From: Gnetum montanum
Lineage: Eukaryota > Streptophyta > Gnetopsida > Gnetales > Gnetaceae
Reading direction: 5' to 3'
Length of the DNA stretch: 64,000 nucleotides
Assembly (NCBI GenBank): GCA_015680685.1
Contig: MNCI01010443.1
Span: 1,832,235 to 1,896,234 of the forward strand
Part shown: positions 23,772 through 34,270 of the stretch, one piece after another
Numbering within the stretch: position 1 is the first letter of the stretch
Layout: every line of letters begins with the position of its first letter
The notes under the pieces: model-generated
Seen by the model: the letters and a program-made list of their open reading frames with translations, nothing else
What the model was told of the DNA's origin: nothing
Databases searched by the model: none
Program-made: the position numbers and the translations under genes

Positions 23772-24133
23772 GTGAGAGCTATAGTGTATATTTATGATGA
23801 ATCTATGATCCATAGTGTAGCATTCAGGAAAGTTGTAGAGAGCAAAGATGATGAAATTTCAGTGGTTGTCAAGAATCTTTCCTTACTAGAGAAGAAGAAA
23901 GAATGGGAAACTGCTCAACAAACTCATATCAAAAAATATGATAAGATGAAATCATATTTTCAGAGGTTTTCTTAGATAGTGGTAGGGTACAAAGCATATA
24001 TCAAGTTCAAATTATAGTTACTAGATTAGGGACCTAGTCAGACAACTCTAACTATGAAAAAAAAAAGACAAGGAAATTGTAAAAAGTAAAGAGCAAAACT
24101 TATGAGAGGAGGAAGAATTAAAGGACAAAGCTT
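23772..24133 (+). pseudogene. Coiled-coil protein gene remnant, left part
   Basis: The frame from 23772 reads SVVVKNLSLLEKKKEWETAQ and is rich in Lys, Glu and Gln, like a coiled coil. After a stop it continues with EEEELKDKACK up to the element C insertion. Skipping C, it resumes at 36139 with more Lys/Glu/Gln-rich sequence. The family is not recognised. The style resembles the C-terminal coiled coil of the second ORF of D, so it may be the remnant of another Athila-like element. Confidence 0.4.
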
Positions 24134-24138
24134 GTAAG
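24134..24138. repeat. Target site duplication of element C, left copy
   Basis: GTAAG, repeated at 36134-36138 after the right LTR. Confidence 0.9.
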
Positions 24139-26882
24139 TGTTGGCGATCGTTTGGGACGCGACCGCCAACGAGTATCCTCAAATAGGATTTAGGTGCCTG
24201 CTGGTCTCTGGCAACACCAAGGCCCAGATACCTCCAAATAAACTCAGTAGTTAATGTGAGTATGTGTGTGTGTTGTTGCGGCATGCGGTTGTGTGAAATG
24301 TAACGATTGCATTGTGTGTAAACTTCAAATGACTTACTTTAAAGAGATTCAGCCAACTTTGCCAAGTACTATGAGTTGTTGAAGTTTTCCTATTTTGTTC
24401 AACTGCCTAGTCTATGCAGTCCTTATAATACCTACTTGTAACAAATAAAATTTTGCAAAAACATTTGAGCACAACTCTACAAATCTGCTCCTAATTTTCC
24501 CCAGAGAAAGAGATAGTTCCACAAGAAAACTAGAAATAGAGCAAGATTCGATGGAAATAGATAGAAAAAAAAGGAAAGAAGATTTGTGTAGACCTCAAAT
24601 ATTTAAATAAGGTAAAATGACACGAGTAAACACTTCGCAATAAAGCTATTCCAAATTCAATATCTATGAATTGTTCAAACTTCCAAGGCTCAAATAAGCA
24701 ATTTCTTCAAGACAATCCTACTATGCTACCAAAAATTGCTGCATAAACTACCACGTACAAGACTTCATTTTGGCTAGATAATAGATGTCAACAATTTCAT
24801 TCAACAGAACCTTCGAAAGCCTTGACAATTTCTAATTGAAATACCACGGAAATTCACTTTAAAGATAAAAAGAAGCTATTCTGGTCCCATCAAAATACCA
24901 AAGATTTTCTGAACCCTCTTGACTACTGAATTGTTCAACGGCATGACTACAAGCAGAGGCTCTCTTACAATAATCCCAATAGCAATTCCTATACGTTGCA
25001 CAATAACAAAATTTACTACTAAAATGCTCTTAAGGCTTTTAAACACAAGTGCTTCTATGGAAAAATTTTAATAGAAATTTCTATCGGGCAACAAGAACAA
25101 TAAGAGCAATCTAAAAATCCCAAAATTACTTGCCAAGGATGATACTATCTAAACCACTAGCTAAACAATTTAAACAAAACAAAAAATAAAATACATAACT
25201 CACAGGACCATGACAAAGAGGCTGAATTCTTTTCTTTAGCAAGCCATATCACAAGCAATCTTCTTTACAAATGCTCTTCTCAAGACCCAAAGTGTGTCTT
25301 CAAGTGAGAGCCCAAGTGCTAACTAGTAGCTTTTCCAAAGTATGATGTATCAAGTGTCTTTTTTCCAAAGTCTCTTTCCAAAGTCCTCTTTGAAGCCTTT
25401 TTATAGGTTTCAAAGGTAGTTACATATGCAAAAATATCTTACCTAACTTCTCTCCCAAGTGACTTGCCCAACAAGTTAGGGAGCATTAACTTAGGAGGTT
25501 AGGAAGTTAGGAGATAAATATTGCTTTTGAAAAATAATTCCAATAATTTCATATAATTGTTCACAATTATAGCTTTAATAGCCTTTCATTTTTACTTGTT
25601 CTAAAATTTGAAGAATGCTTATTGAAGCTCTTAGTGAGTTTATAAACAAGGTGATAATATAATATCTACCTTGGCATAAATGTTGCTGGTACCTTAATCC
25701 TAAATATTTTATGTGCACTTGCACCCGAATGAAAATGGCTGGAAAAATTTAAATTCGAAACACCAAGCCCGAATGTGAAGGTGCTTGGCCTAGAACTGCC
25801 ATCGAATACTTCTAAAAAATCCTGCCCTGCCAGAAATCGTTAGCAACCACCACCGCGGAAGAAGGCTCTGCCGCTGCATCCGGCATTTTTGTTATGTAAT
25901 GTTCGGTTGCTGGAGGAGAAAGATCTAGAAATAGAAATGATGTATTGGACATATGGCCCTGGACATAGGGTTTCGGTTGCCTGGAACTATTTTATTTTGC
26001 CCCAAATTCGCTTAGGGCTTCCTACGTTTTCGTGTTCCTGCAGATTATTTTTTTTTTAATTCCTGCCATTGATTTCAGGGTTAAGGGCAAATGTATCATA
26101 GATCTGAGCATTAGAGAATTTGGCATCAGGTAAGGTAGGTTAAGAACGGCCCTGCAATGGCCAGAAAAATCATCACGCACTACACGCGTTGCAGAATACA
26201 TTGGCATCATTGGAGGTGGACGGATCAATTGCATTTTATGGAAAAAATTTGAAATTGAAACAGTTTCTACCTTGGAAGTGGCAACGCCCAAGCGAGTTTT
26301 TCTTCCACCTTGAATCTGCATCCCTACAAAAAATTTTTTTTTTGGCACAACGCAACCAGCAAAGACGCTGTTGATTTGGGGCCAAAAAGAACAGTTGATT
26401 CTACACAAAAATGAAAGCCATTACAGGGCAAAGAAAACCTTGCATTCCCCTGCGTTGGTACCAATGTGATCCCTTTAAAAAATGGCATTTTCCGGGACTG
26501 TTTTCATTCATTTGCAGCAATTTCATCCGTTTTTCTCCCAATGCATATAGTGGTTAGAACTGTGTTTTCTTTTTTTTTTTTTTTGCAGTAAAAACATTAT
26601 CCAAACCTTACAATGGTGACTTTGATATTTCTCATTGATGCATCCAAAGACAAGATCGGTTGTTTTAGCTTTTCAACTCTTTTCAACCTTCCCTTTGCAA
26701 AGGAGCATAACTCTTGAAATTGGAAATACTATATCTTCATTTAACAATTTTCTACATGAAACCTCTAGTATAAAATATCAATAAGGCACAACCATCATAT
26801 ATATTTTTGCTTTGAATATCTTCTATGGCTTATTCATATTTTATCACCTTTGCTGTTCCATGAAATGGCTAAATGTGCCAAC
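24139..26882 (-). repeat. 3' LTR of element C
   Basis: 2744 bp. On the minus strand U3 starts at 26882; a TATA box at 25398-25405 puts U3 at about 1.5 kb and R-U5 at about 1.2 kb. A frame in U3 at 26022-26408 (minus) is also open in the other LTR at 35102-35668, but I see no protein signature in it. T-runs near 26045 and 26570 are shorter in the other copy. Confidence 0.9.
25398..25405 (-). promoter_or_regulatory. TATA box in the 3' LTR of element C
   Basis: Minus-strand TATAAAAA in the context CCTATAAAAAGGC. It is conserved in the 5' LTR at 34660-34667. Confidence 0.6.
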
Positions 26883-26900
26883 ATTTCTGCCCCCCTTTAA
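26883..26900 (-). other. Polypurine tract of element C
   Basis: The minus strand reads TTTTAAAGGGGGGCAGAAA directly before the TGTTGGC that opens the 3' LTR. It primes plus-strand synthesis. Confidence 0.75.
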
Positions 26901-27957
26901 AACTTAAATAAACTTGTGTAACTTCATTTCAAAACTCAAACATCCTAAAATTTTCATTGAAATTTTTACATTCAAAAAGAAGTCTTTTTTGAGGAAAATT
27001 CACATTTAACATAAGGTGTGATGGGACAAAAACCTCATTCCTAAGGAAAATCAAACTGTACATAACAAATCCTTCATGAACTATTCTTGGGGTGGAAATT
27101 GAATTGTGAGGGTTACCCTAGTGGGAATCCTCATTTCTCTAATTTTTTCATAGGAAATCTCTGATGTGATGAAGGTGGTCCTATTGCTTTCGAGCTTGGT
27201 AGAGCTCTCACCTTGATCTACTCGAGCTTTCTCTTCGGTACTTTTCTCATTTTTCTTTCAGATGAGCTCTTCTGTTCTTCTCCATTAGGTCCTTCATTTT
27301 CCTCTTGGGAGACGAAAGCTTCTCCTCATCCCCATGATGACTCTTCATATGTTGGTTGCTCTTCTCCTTTTTCTTCTTCTTTGGAGCAATCTTGATATCG
27401 CCCCCAAACATTGGACTCTATATCCAAACCTCTAGTGAGAAAAGAAAATTCATCGGACAACCAAGCCATAAAAGGACACTCCTTTGGAGCTCCACAAGAT
27501 CTAGCCTTTAGATAAGCCTTCAATACATGCTCAGGGCAACATCCCATCACATATGGAATAAAAGGCTTTTTCATTGCTCTCTCAAACTCCATTAGCTCTC
27601 CCTAACCTTCACTACCAAACTTGAATTGAAAGATGATGAAATCTTAAGCAATCTAACCCTCCTTTTATAGGTACTAAAATGTTTAACTTCCATCCAAGTG
27701 TCTTCAACCAAGCTTCCTTCTTTCTAGGCATTCAAACCATTTGTCACAATCCTCACTAAGTGGTGGATGAGTCACCTTCCCCACTTGTCAAACTTGTAGA
27801 ATTCCACTTGTTTTACTTGTAGGCTTCCACTTGCCTCATTTGAAGGAAAGATAATGTTTCAAATATAAATAAAGCATAATTAAATATAATGGATACTATA
27901 TCCCTAGTAATATTTACATAATACTATATACATATATTATTTTGTGTAATGACATCT
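26901..27957 (-). other. 3' non-coding region of element C
   Basis: Between integrase and the polypurine tract. The only frame of note is the short one at 27326-27592. The rest is AT-rich with no recognisable signal. Confidence 0.55.
27326..27592 (-). CDS. Small unknown ORF downstream of integrase in element C
   Basis: An 88-codon frame on the same strand as pol, starting MEFERAMKKPFIPYVMG. It contains CCPEHVLKAYLKARSCG and ends in an acidic tail (CSKEEEKGEEQPTYEESSWG). It has no similarity I recognise. It could be the remnant of an accessory gene, since extra ORFs between integrase and the 3' LTR are known in plant Ty3/gypsy elements, or a chance frame. A plus-strand frame (27213-27395) overlaps it and seems a shadow. 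Confidence 0.3.
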   Translation of the reverse strand: MEFERAMKKPFIPYVMGCCPEHVLKAYLKARSCGAPKECPFMAWLSDEFSFLTRGLDIESNVWGRYQDCSKEEEKGEEQPTYEESSWG

Positions 27958-29319
27958 TCAAGTTGTATGCAATTGTCCCAAATAATGTTTTATATGCAAA
28001 ACATTATATGGAAATTGCAATTCCATGCCATCCAAGGTTGATAATTTGTAAGTATCCTCTGACAATTGCTTTGTAATTTGAAAGGGACCAATCCATGTCG
28101 GGGTAAACTTATTTGGTTTCTTCATATTCCATAATAAGACAAGGTCCCCTATCTTGAAAGTTCTTTTCAAAGCTTTCCTATTAAACCATCTTTTAACTTG
28201 AAAGGTATTATGTAGCAAATTATCCCTTGCTTTATCTACTTCAGCTTCTCTTTTAATAAGAAAAGTCATGAAACTTCTATCTTTATCAGTCTTTTCACTA
28301 TATCTTTGTACAAATTCAGAAGCTGAGCTTATAATCTTGTTTGTAATTCTTGCTGGCAAACCATAGACTAAGTTATATGGTGATGTCCCAATAGCTTTCT
28401 TGAATCTGATTCGATCTGACCATAATGCGGATTGTAGATAATCGATCCAATTTCCTGGATTCCCATCCATTGATTTCTTGATATAAGCGATAAGCTTTTT
28501 ATTGGTGGATTCTGCTAGGCCATTTCCTTGAGGATAATAATTTGATGAGGAAAATAAGAAAATGGATTTTTCAGATGCCCATCTGATAAACTCTTCGGAT
28601 TTGAAGGTGGGTCCATTGTCTGACACTAACACTTTAGGTAGACCAAATCTACTTAGAATGTGGTCTTCTAGAAACTTAATCACGTCTGATGCCGAACTTC
28701 CTCTTAGAGCCTTTGCTTCAGACCATTTAGTGAAATAATCAGTAGCTGTGAGAATAAACTTGTGTCTAGCTCTTGAAGGAGTAATTGTACCAATAAAATC
28801 CAAACCCCATTGCTAAAATGGTCTATCTGCAACTACTAGCTTTAAAGGGGCTCTAGCCCTTTTAATCTTGGGCCCATGAATTTGACATTTATAGCATTTT
28901 TGAATCTTTGAACTAATGTCTTGATACATGGAAGGCCAGTAATATCCATATCGAAGTATATGTTGCATAGTTGACTTAGGGGATTCATAAAATAGATTCA
29001 AATGATCATGAAACTGTTTCAAGATGAAACTAATTTGATCATTACGAACACATTCCAATAAAACTTCCTGAAAATCCTTTCTGTATAATATACCATCTTT
29101 AACAAAAAATCTTCGTGCTCTTTTGAAGAAAGCTCTCTTTTGACTTGTAGTTAAATTATTTGGGATTTTCCTTGTAATAAGAAATTTGAGAATTTTATCA
29201 TACCAATTCTCTTCATGGGTGTCAATTGTACACACTTCATTTTCTCTAGTCATTAACTTGGCTAATCCCATTCCCTTAATTATCTTGCATATTTCCAATA
29301 AAAATCTAAAACTTTGCAA
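27958..29319 (-). pseudogene. pol: Integrase of element C
   Basis: Integrase with all three parts. The zinc-binding domain (28900-29050) shows QFHDHLNLFYESPKSTMQH, GYYWPSMYQD and CYKCQ; the first His pair is present. The core has DFIGTITPS, TDYFTKW, SDNGPTF and NGLAESTNKK, so the catalytic D, D and E are intact. The C-terminal domain has FKIGDLVLLWNMKKPNKF and WIGPFQI. A TAG stop near 28813 separates the zinc domain from the core, in the same frame (PF-stop-QWGLDFIG, where CAG to TAG is likely). The core frame itself (28803 to 27958) is open, 281 codons. Confidence 0.85.
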
Positions 29320-29328
29320 CTTTATAAG

Positions 29329-29985
29329 TCATTTTCCTTTCTTCAATCCAATCTCATTTTGGGATAGGAATTGCTTGACTGCAGGTTCAATTAGCATAAT
29401 GTGAACTAATGAACTTTCCAAATAATATTTAAAATGCTGAAGTGCTATGATGACTGTGAAAGCTTGTTTCTCTAAGTCTGAATAATTTAACTCTGAACCT
29501 TTCAACTGATACCCAAAAAATCCAATTGGTTCATCTTGACCTTCATTATCTTTTTGTGTCAAAATGGTAGCGATAGAATCATTTGAAGAAAACGAGTATA
29601 ACCAAAAATCTTCTTTAAGCCTAGGCTTTACCAAATATGGAGCCTCTTGTATAGCAATTTTAACTTCTAATAAAGCTCTCTCTGAATCTGGTGTTTTCTC
29701 TAATTGGACATCCTTTTTTAGCATATGCATCAAAGGTTTGGTAATTTCAGTAAACCCAGGGATGAACTTTTTCACAAAATTAATCTTCCCAAAGAAAGAT
29801 CTAAGAGATTTTTTACTTGTGGGATGCTCAATATTTTATACTGCTTGGATTTGGGAATTGTCTATGGCAATCCCTTCTTGACATATCACATGGCCTAATA
29901 GACTTCTGGATTTAACCCCAAAGATACACTTCTTAGGATTTTATGAAATACCAAACTCATGACATCTATCAAAAACTTGTTGGAG
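29329..29985 (-). pseudogene. pol: RT C-terminus and RNase H of element C
   Basis: The RT connection and first RNase H: KKFIPGFTEITKPLMHMLKK, FWLYSFSSNDSIATILTQKD, EPIGFFGYQL and EKQAFTVIIALQHFKYYL (29330-29775). It is in the same frame as integrase but in a different frame from RT, so a shift occurred between 29780 and 30000. A T-run at 30001-30011 is the obvious suspect. Confidence 0.75.
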
Positions 29986-29989
29986 ATGA

Positions 29990-30568
29990 TCAAGATGATC
30001 TTTTTTTTTTTGAGAATATTGTAATATCATCCAAATAAACCACCATAAATTTTCCTAATAAATCCTTGAATGCTAAATCCATTGCTCTTTGAAAAGTAGC
30101 TCCAGCATTTGACAATCCAAATGGCATTCTTTGGTAGGTAAAAGTTCCCCATTTGGTGATAAATGATGTTTTGTATCTATCATTCTTGTCTACCACGATT
30201 TGATTATAACCTAAGAAACCATCTAAGAAAGAGTACATTTGACAACCTGAGACTTTAATTAGCATCTCATCAATTCTTGGAAGCAGATACTTATCTTTCT
30301 TTGAGGCATCATTTAGATTTCTAAAGTCTACAAAAAGCCTTATATCACCATTTTTCTTTCTTACTGGAACAAGGTTAGCAAGCCATGTAGAATATCGTAC
30401 TAGATATATGATTCGTGCTTGCAACAACTTCTTGATTTCGGCTTCCATAGCTGGTTTAAACGATGGATTAAATTTCCTTTGTTTTTGCTTGACCATTTTG
30501 CAACCTTCTATTAGAGGAATGTTGTGTGTCATCACATCTTGTCTAAAAGCTTTAAGATCATCATAGGA
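29990..30568 (-). pseudogene. pol: Reverse transcriptase of element C
   Basis: RT palm and fingers: KLLQARIIYLVRYSTWLANL, VPVRKKNGDIRLFVDFRNLN, YSFLDGFLGYNQI, WGTFTYQRMPFGLSNAGATF and the catalytic YLDD in VVYLDDITIFSK (30026-30037). A TGA stop near 30566 interrupts NFA-stop-SYDDLK, where related elements, including E (FAWSYTDM), have Trp; TGG to TGA fits a G-to-A change. Otherwise this segment is open. Confidence 0.85.
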
Positions 30569-31372
30569 TCAAGCAAAATTGTCCAAATTATCTTGTAGAC
30601 ATGATAACAAATCTTGCTTGAAACTCGAATCTCTTTCCTTTGTAACATTTAACATCTTCGGCATCTTATCTAATCCAAAATTCACTACCTCGAAAGCTTG
30701 ACTATCTGGGTTTTGTAAATCTTTTCCAGTAAGTAAAATTTTCTTGAACTCATGTTTCAAATCAATCATCCTTTTTGGAATGAAATTAGCTTTGGAGTTT
30801 AATGATGTTTCAGGTATCACTTGACCCTCAAATTCTTGTTTGTTCTTCATAAATCTTAGTACTTGATCATCATCTTCAAATACTTGTAAATGTCTTATAT
30901 TATTTGGTATTGATGGCTGATGTTCTTCTTCAATCATGACATCTTTGTAAATCTCTAATAATTTCATATCCAACGTTGAAGCTGCCTTTGCCAAATCATC
31001 GACTATAAGATTCTCTGCTCTATTTATATGCTCTATTTGGCAATGCTGAAATTGATCTAACATCTTACAAGAAAGTTGCTTATAAGGTCTTAAGAATGAA
31101 CTCTTTACTACACAGTTACCTTTTACTTGTTCACAAACTAATCTTGAGTCTCCTTTTATAGTGATTACTCTAATCTTTTTGTCAAGGGCTATTCTCATAC
31201 CAATACATAAAGCTTCATACTCAGCCTTGTTGTTAGTACAAGGGAAAGATAGATGAATTTCTTTGATAATTTCAGGTGAATCATTCTTTAATATAACTAT
31301 ACCGACTCCTGCACCTTTTGAATTACATGAACCATCAAAGTATAACTCCCATTTATCCTCTTGCTTTGACTA
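30569..31372 (-). pseudogene. pol: RNase H-like domain placed before RT in element C
   Basis: The minus strand reads KWELYFDGSCNSKGAGVGIV (31300-31350), CTNNKAEYEALCIGMRIALD, VITIKGDSRLVCEQVKGN and ENLIVDDLAKAAS. These are the D, E, D and D of an RNase H active site, of the type (RVT_3-like) that Tat elements carry as a second RNase H. In E the equivalent domain follows RT and the first RNase H. Here it lies between protease and RT, in the same frame as both. A TAG stop at 31370-31372 separates it from protease. A linker of about 110 residues follows before RT. Confidence 0.85.
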
Positions 31373-32125
31373 TTCTTTTTCAAGACTATAATTTTCTTGG
31401 AGTGTACAAATTTTATTTTCAACACCTCCTTTTTCAACCATCTTACTTTTTCCATTTGAAGTAATGTTATCAATCATCAAAGGTTTTCTATAGATGTATA
31501 TTTGATTTGGTTCTCCTTTCCAAGGTAACCACATGTGAGAATAATCTGTTGATATGTAACCTGAGAAATTCTTACTCCAACTTCTACTCAATAAGAGACT
31601 ATGCGAATATGGTATATCTGCCACTTGAATAGTTACTCTACTTCTGATGCAGGGTTCAAAAGCAATTTCCAATAGAATGTTTGGTAATTGACCCACAATC
31701 TTCACTCTACTTTTATCCACTTGAACAATATTTTTATTTGATTTTTCAAGAATCAAACTGAGTTTCTTACATATAGACAATGGCATTATAGTAGACGTGG
31801 CTCTAGCATCAACCAAACAATTATGTAAATATTTATCCTTCAATTTCATTGTCAAAAGAAAAGGAGGAGCTTCCTTATCATATGAGGTTTCCAATTTCCC
31901 ATCATTATTAGATATATAACTTAACTCTGATTCTCTAACTCTCCTTTTACCTTTAATGAACTCTAAAGCCCTTGTTTGTTGATCTCCTATTTGAAGCAAC
32001 TGATAGAGGCTAATATTGGCCTTGACATGTTTAAGGTCTTCAATAAAATCATATTCTCCATCACCAATAAAACTTGATCTCTTTATCCATTTATTGAAAG
32101 ACTGATTTGGAGTACTTTGCTCCAC
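31373..32125 (-). pseudogene. pro: Aspartic protease of element C
   Basis: A retropepsin-like segment: PFLLTMKLKDKYLHNCLVDA with active site DARAT, where DSGAS or DTGAS is usual; both the Ser/Thr and Gly positions are changed, so it is probably inactive. STIMPLSICKKL and IQVADIPYSHSLLLSRSW follow; the last is a diverged form of the LLGRPW motif (Gly to Ser). It is in frame with gag and with the RNase H domain. Confidence 0.75.
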
Positions 32126-32176
32126 TTGATTGTCTTTACCTTTATTCTTATCTCTTTTATTTGGCTCAAAAGCTTT

Positions 32177-33340
32177 TCACTTAGTAGATGGATCAGTAAT
32201 AATGTTTGGGGGTCTAGAAGTAGTTAGTCTTTCCTTGGATCGACGACTATATCCATTTTCCTCATTGTTATTACATTCTTCATCTGAAGACATATCTTCT
32301 TCAGAACTTGATAGAGAAGAAGTATCGCTTGATCCATTGCTAGAAGATTTACTTGCATAATGAACACTAGATAACTCATTATCATATTCAATATCAAGAA
32401 AGTTGGACATAATAAGGTCACTTTCATCCTCATCTTCTACTAACTTAGTGTCTTGATGTTTATGCTTTCTATTTTTCCTTTCTTCCTTGATATTCCTTTC
32501 TTCTTTGATATTAACTCTTGCCAATGCTTTTTCAAGCTTCACTATTTTGTTAGACATATCTCTCATTAATTGCCCTTTTCCAGATTCTACTCTTTCATGT
32601 TCTTGATCTTTTTTAACATGAGATGGACCTGGTAAAGCTTTAAATTGAGCAGAATCTTGCATAGGAATTATAACTCTTTCTTCTCTTTTTTGAATTGCAA
32701 TATCCTCTTCAGGATTCAAATTCAACTGTTTTTCTAGTTGTATAGCTTCACTAAAGTAATCACTTAGTGTAGTTAAGTTTGGAGTTCTCCTTAATTAAAT
32801 TGAAATGTTGGGGTTGACAGCCTTAAGATAAGTTTCCTTAAGCATTTCTTCTCATGGTCTATATTATCTTTGAAAGAGTCCACAAATTCGTTGAAACTTG
32901 ATGTTAAAATCTCTAATTGACTCTTTAACTCCTTGCTTAGCTTCTATTAGCCCACAGTATTGTTGTTGTTGATCTAATTGATTACCAAACTGGGCTAAGA
33001 AAAGATTCTTCATGTCATCCCAACTTGTAATACTATTACTTGGTAAGTTCGAATACCAAATCTGAGCCATATCCTTAAGATTTGATACAAACAACCTACA
33101 AGCTTGATCTTGATGTTGAATATTTGCATGAGCTAAAGCTAACTCAAACATGTGAATATATTCTTTAGCTAAATAAGCTTTTCCAGGAATGAAAGGCTCA
33201 GGAAAATATTTATAAACTACCGTAGGAATATCATTGTAATTTTGAAATCCTAATGGTGTAACTCCTTGCCAAGGATTTTTCATCTTATTCCTTTGAAATG
33301 TTGAACTCTTATACTTTCTAGATCTTCTTTTGTAGATCAA
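32177..33340 (-). pseudogene. gag: gag of element C
   Basis: Capsid domain at 32864-33340: GVTPLGFQNYNDIPTVVYKY, ACRLFVSNLKDMAQIWYSNL, WDDMKNLFLAQFGNQL and GVKESIRDFNIKFQRICGLF, the usual retrotransposon gag pattern. After several stops (32700-32864) it continues as a Lys/Glu- and Ser-rich region (32177-32725; SDTSSLSSSEEDMSSDEECN). No zinc knuckle was found. The N-terminus lies in the gap. All parts are in one frame with protease. Confidence 0.8.
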
Positions 33341-33557
33341 TAAACCGGATATAATGGGTGATCTTCTGATCTCCTAGTTTTCACTCCACTACTTGTTCCC
33401 AATTCAAAATCTTTCTTTTGTTCTTCTTCTGATGAAGAATCAGTCCTAGAATCTAGAATATCCTTTGAAACTATTAAACTTTCCAAACTATCAATCTTCT
33501 TGGTCATGAACTGAAAATAGTATCTAATTTCTTAAGCCTTTATAGCAACAAAGAATT
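33341..33557 (-). other. Upstream part of element C next to the gap
   Basis: Decayed sequence with stops in all minus frames, probably the N-terminal gag or leader. It does not match the LTR. Confidence 0.4.
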
Positions 33558-34270
33558 NNNNNNNNNNNNNNNNNNNNNNNNNNNNNNNNNNNNNNNNNNN
33601 NNNNNNNNNNNNNNNNNNNNNNNNNNNNNNNNNNNNNNNNNNNNNNNNNNNNNNNNNNNNNNNNNNNNNNNNNNNNNNNNNNNNNNNNNNNNNNNNNNNN
33701 NNNNNNNNNNNNNNNNNNNNNNNNNNNNNNNNNNNNNNNNNNNNNNNNNNNNNNNNNNNNNNNNNNNNNNNNNNNNNNNNNNNNNNNNNNNNNNNNNNNN
33801 NNNNNNNNNNNNNNNNNNNNNNNNNNNNNNNNNNNNNNNNNNNNNNNNNNNNNNNNNNNNNNNNNNNNNNNNNNNNNNNNNNNNNNNNNNNNNNNNNNNN
33901 NNNNNNNNNNNNNNNNNNNNNNNNNNNNNNNNNNNNNNNNNNNNNNNNNNNNNNNNNNNNNNNNNNNNNNNNNNNNNNNNNNNNNNNNNNNNNNNNNNNN
34001 NNNNNNNNNNNNNNNNNNNNNNNNNNNNNNNNNNNNNNNNNNNNNNNNNNNNNNNNNNNNNNNNNNNNNNNNNNNNNNNNNNNNNNNNNNNNNNNNNNNN
34101 NNNNNNNNNNNNNNNNNNNNNNNNNNNNNNNNNNNNNNNNNNNNNNNNNNNNNNNNNNNNNNNNNNNNNNNNNNNNNNNNNNNNNNNNNNNNNNNNNNNN
34201 NNNNNNNNNNNNNNNNNNNNNNNNNNNNNNNNNNNNNNNNNNNNNNNNNNNNNNNNNNNNNNNNNNNNNN
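33558..34270. other. Assembly gap (713 N)
   Basis: A run of 713 N. The missing sequence must include at least 870 bp of the 5' LTR of C (the part matching 24139-25008), the primer site and the start of gag, so the given gap length is too short. The long frame of unknown residues across it is not a gene. Confidence 0.95.

Noticed and set aside
27213-27395. Plus-strand small ORF after integrase of C
   Set aside because: It overlaps the minus-strand frame 27326-27592 and is Ser/Phe/Pro-rich without a signature; likely chance.
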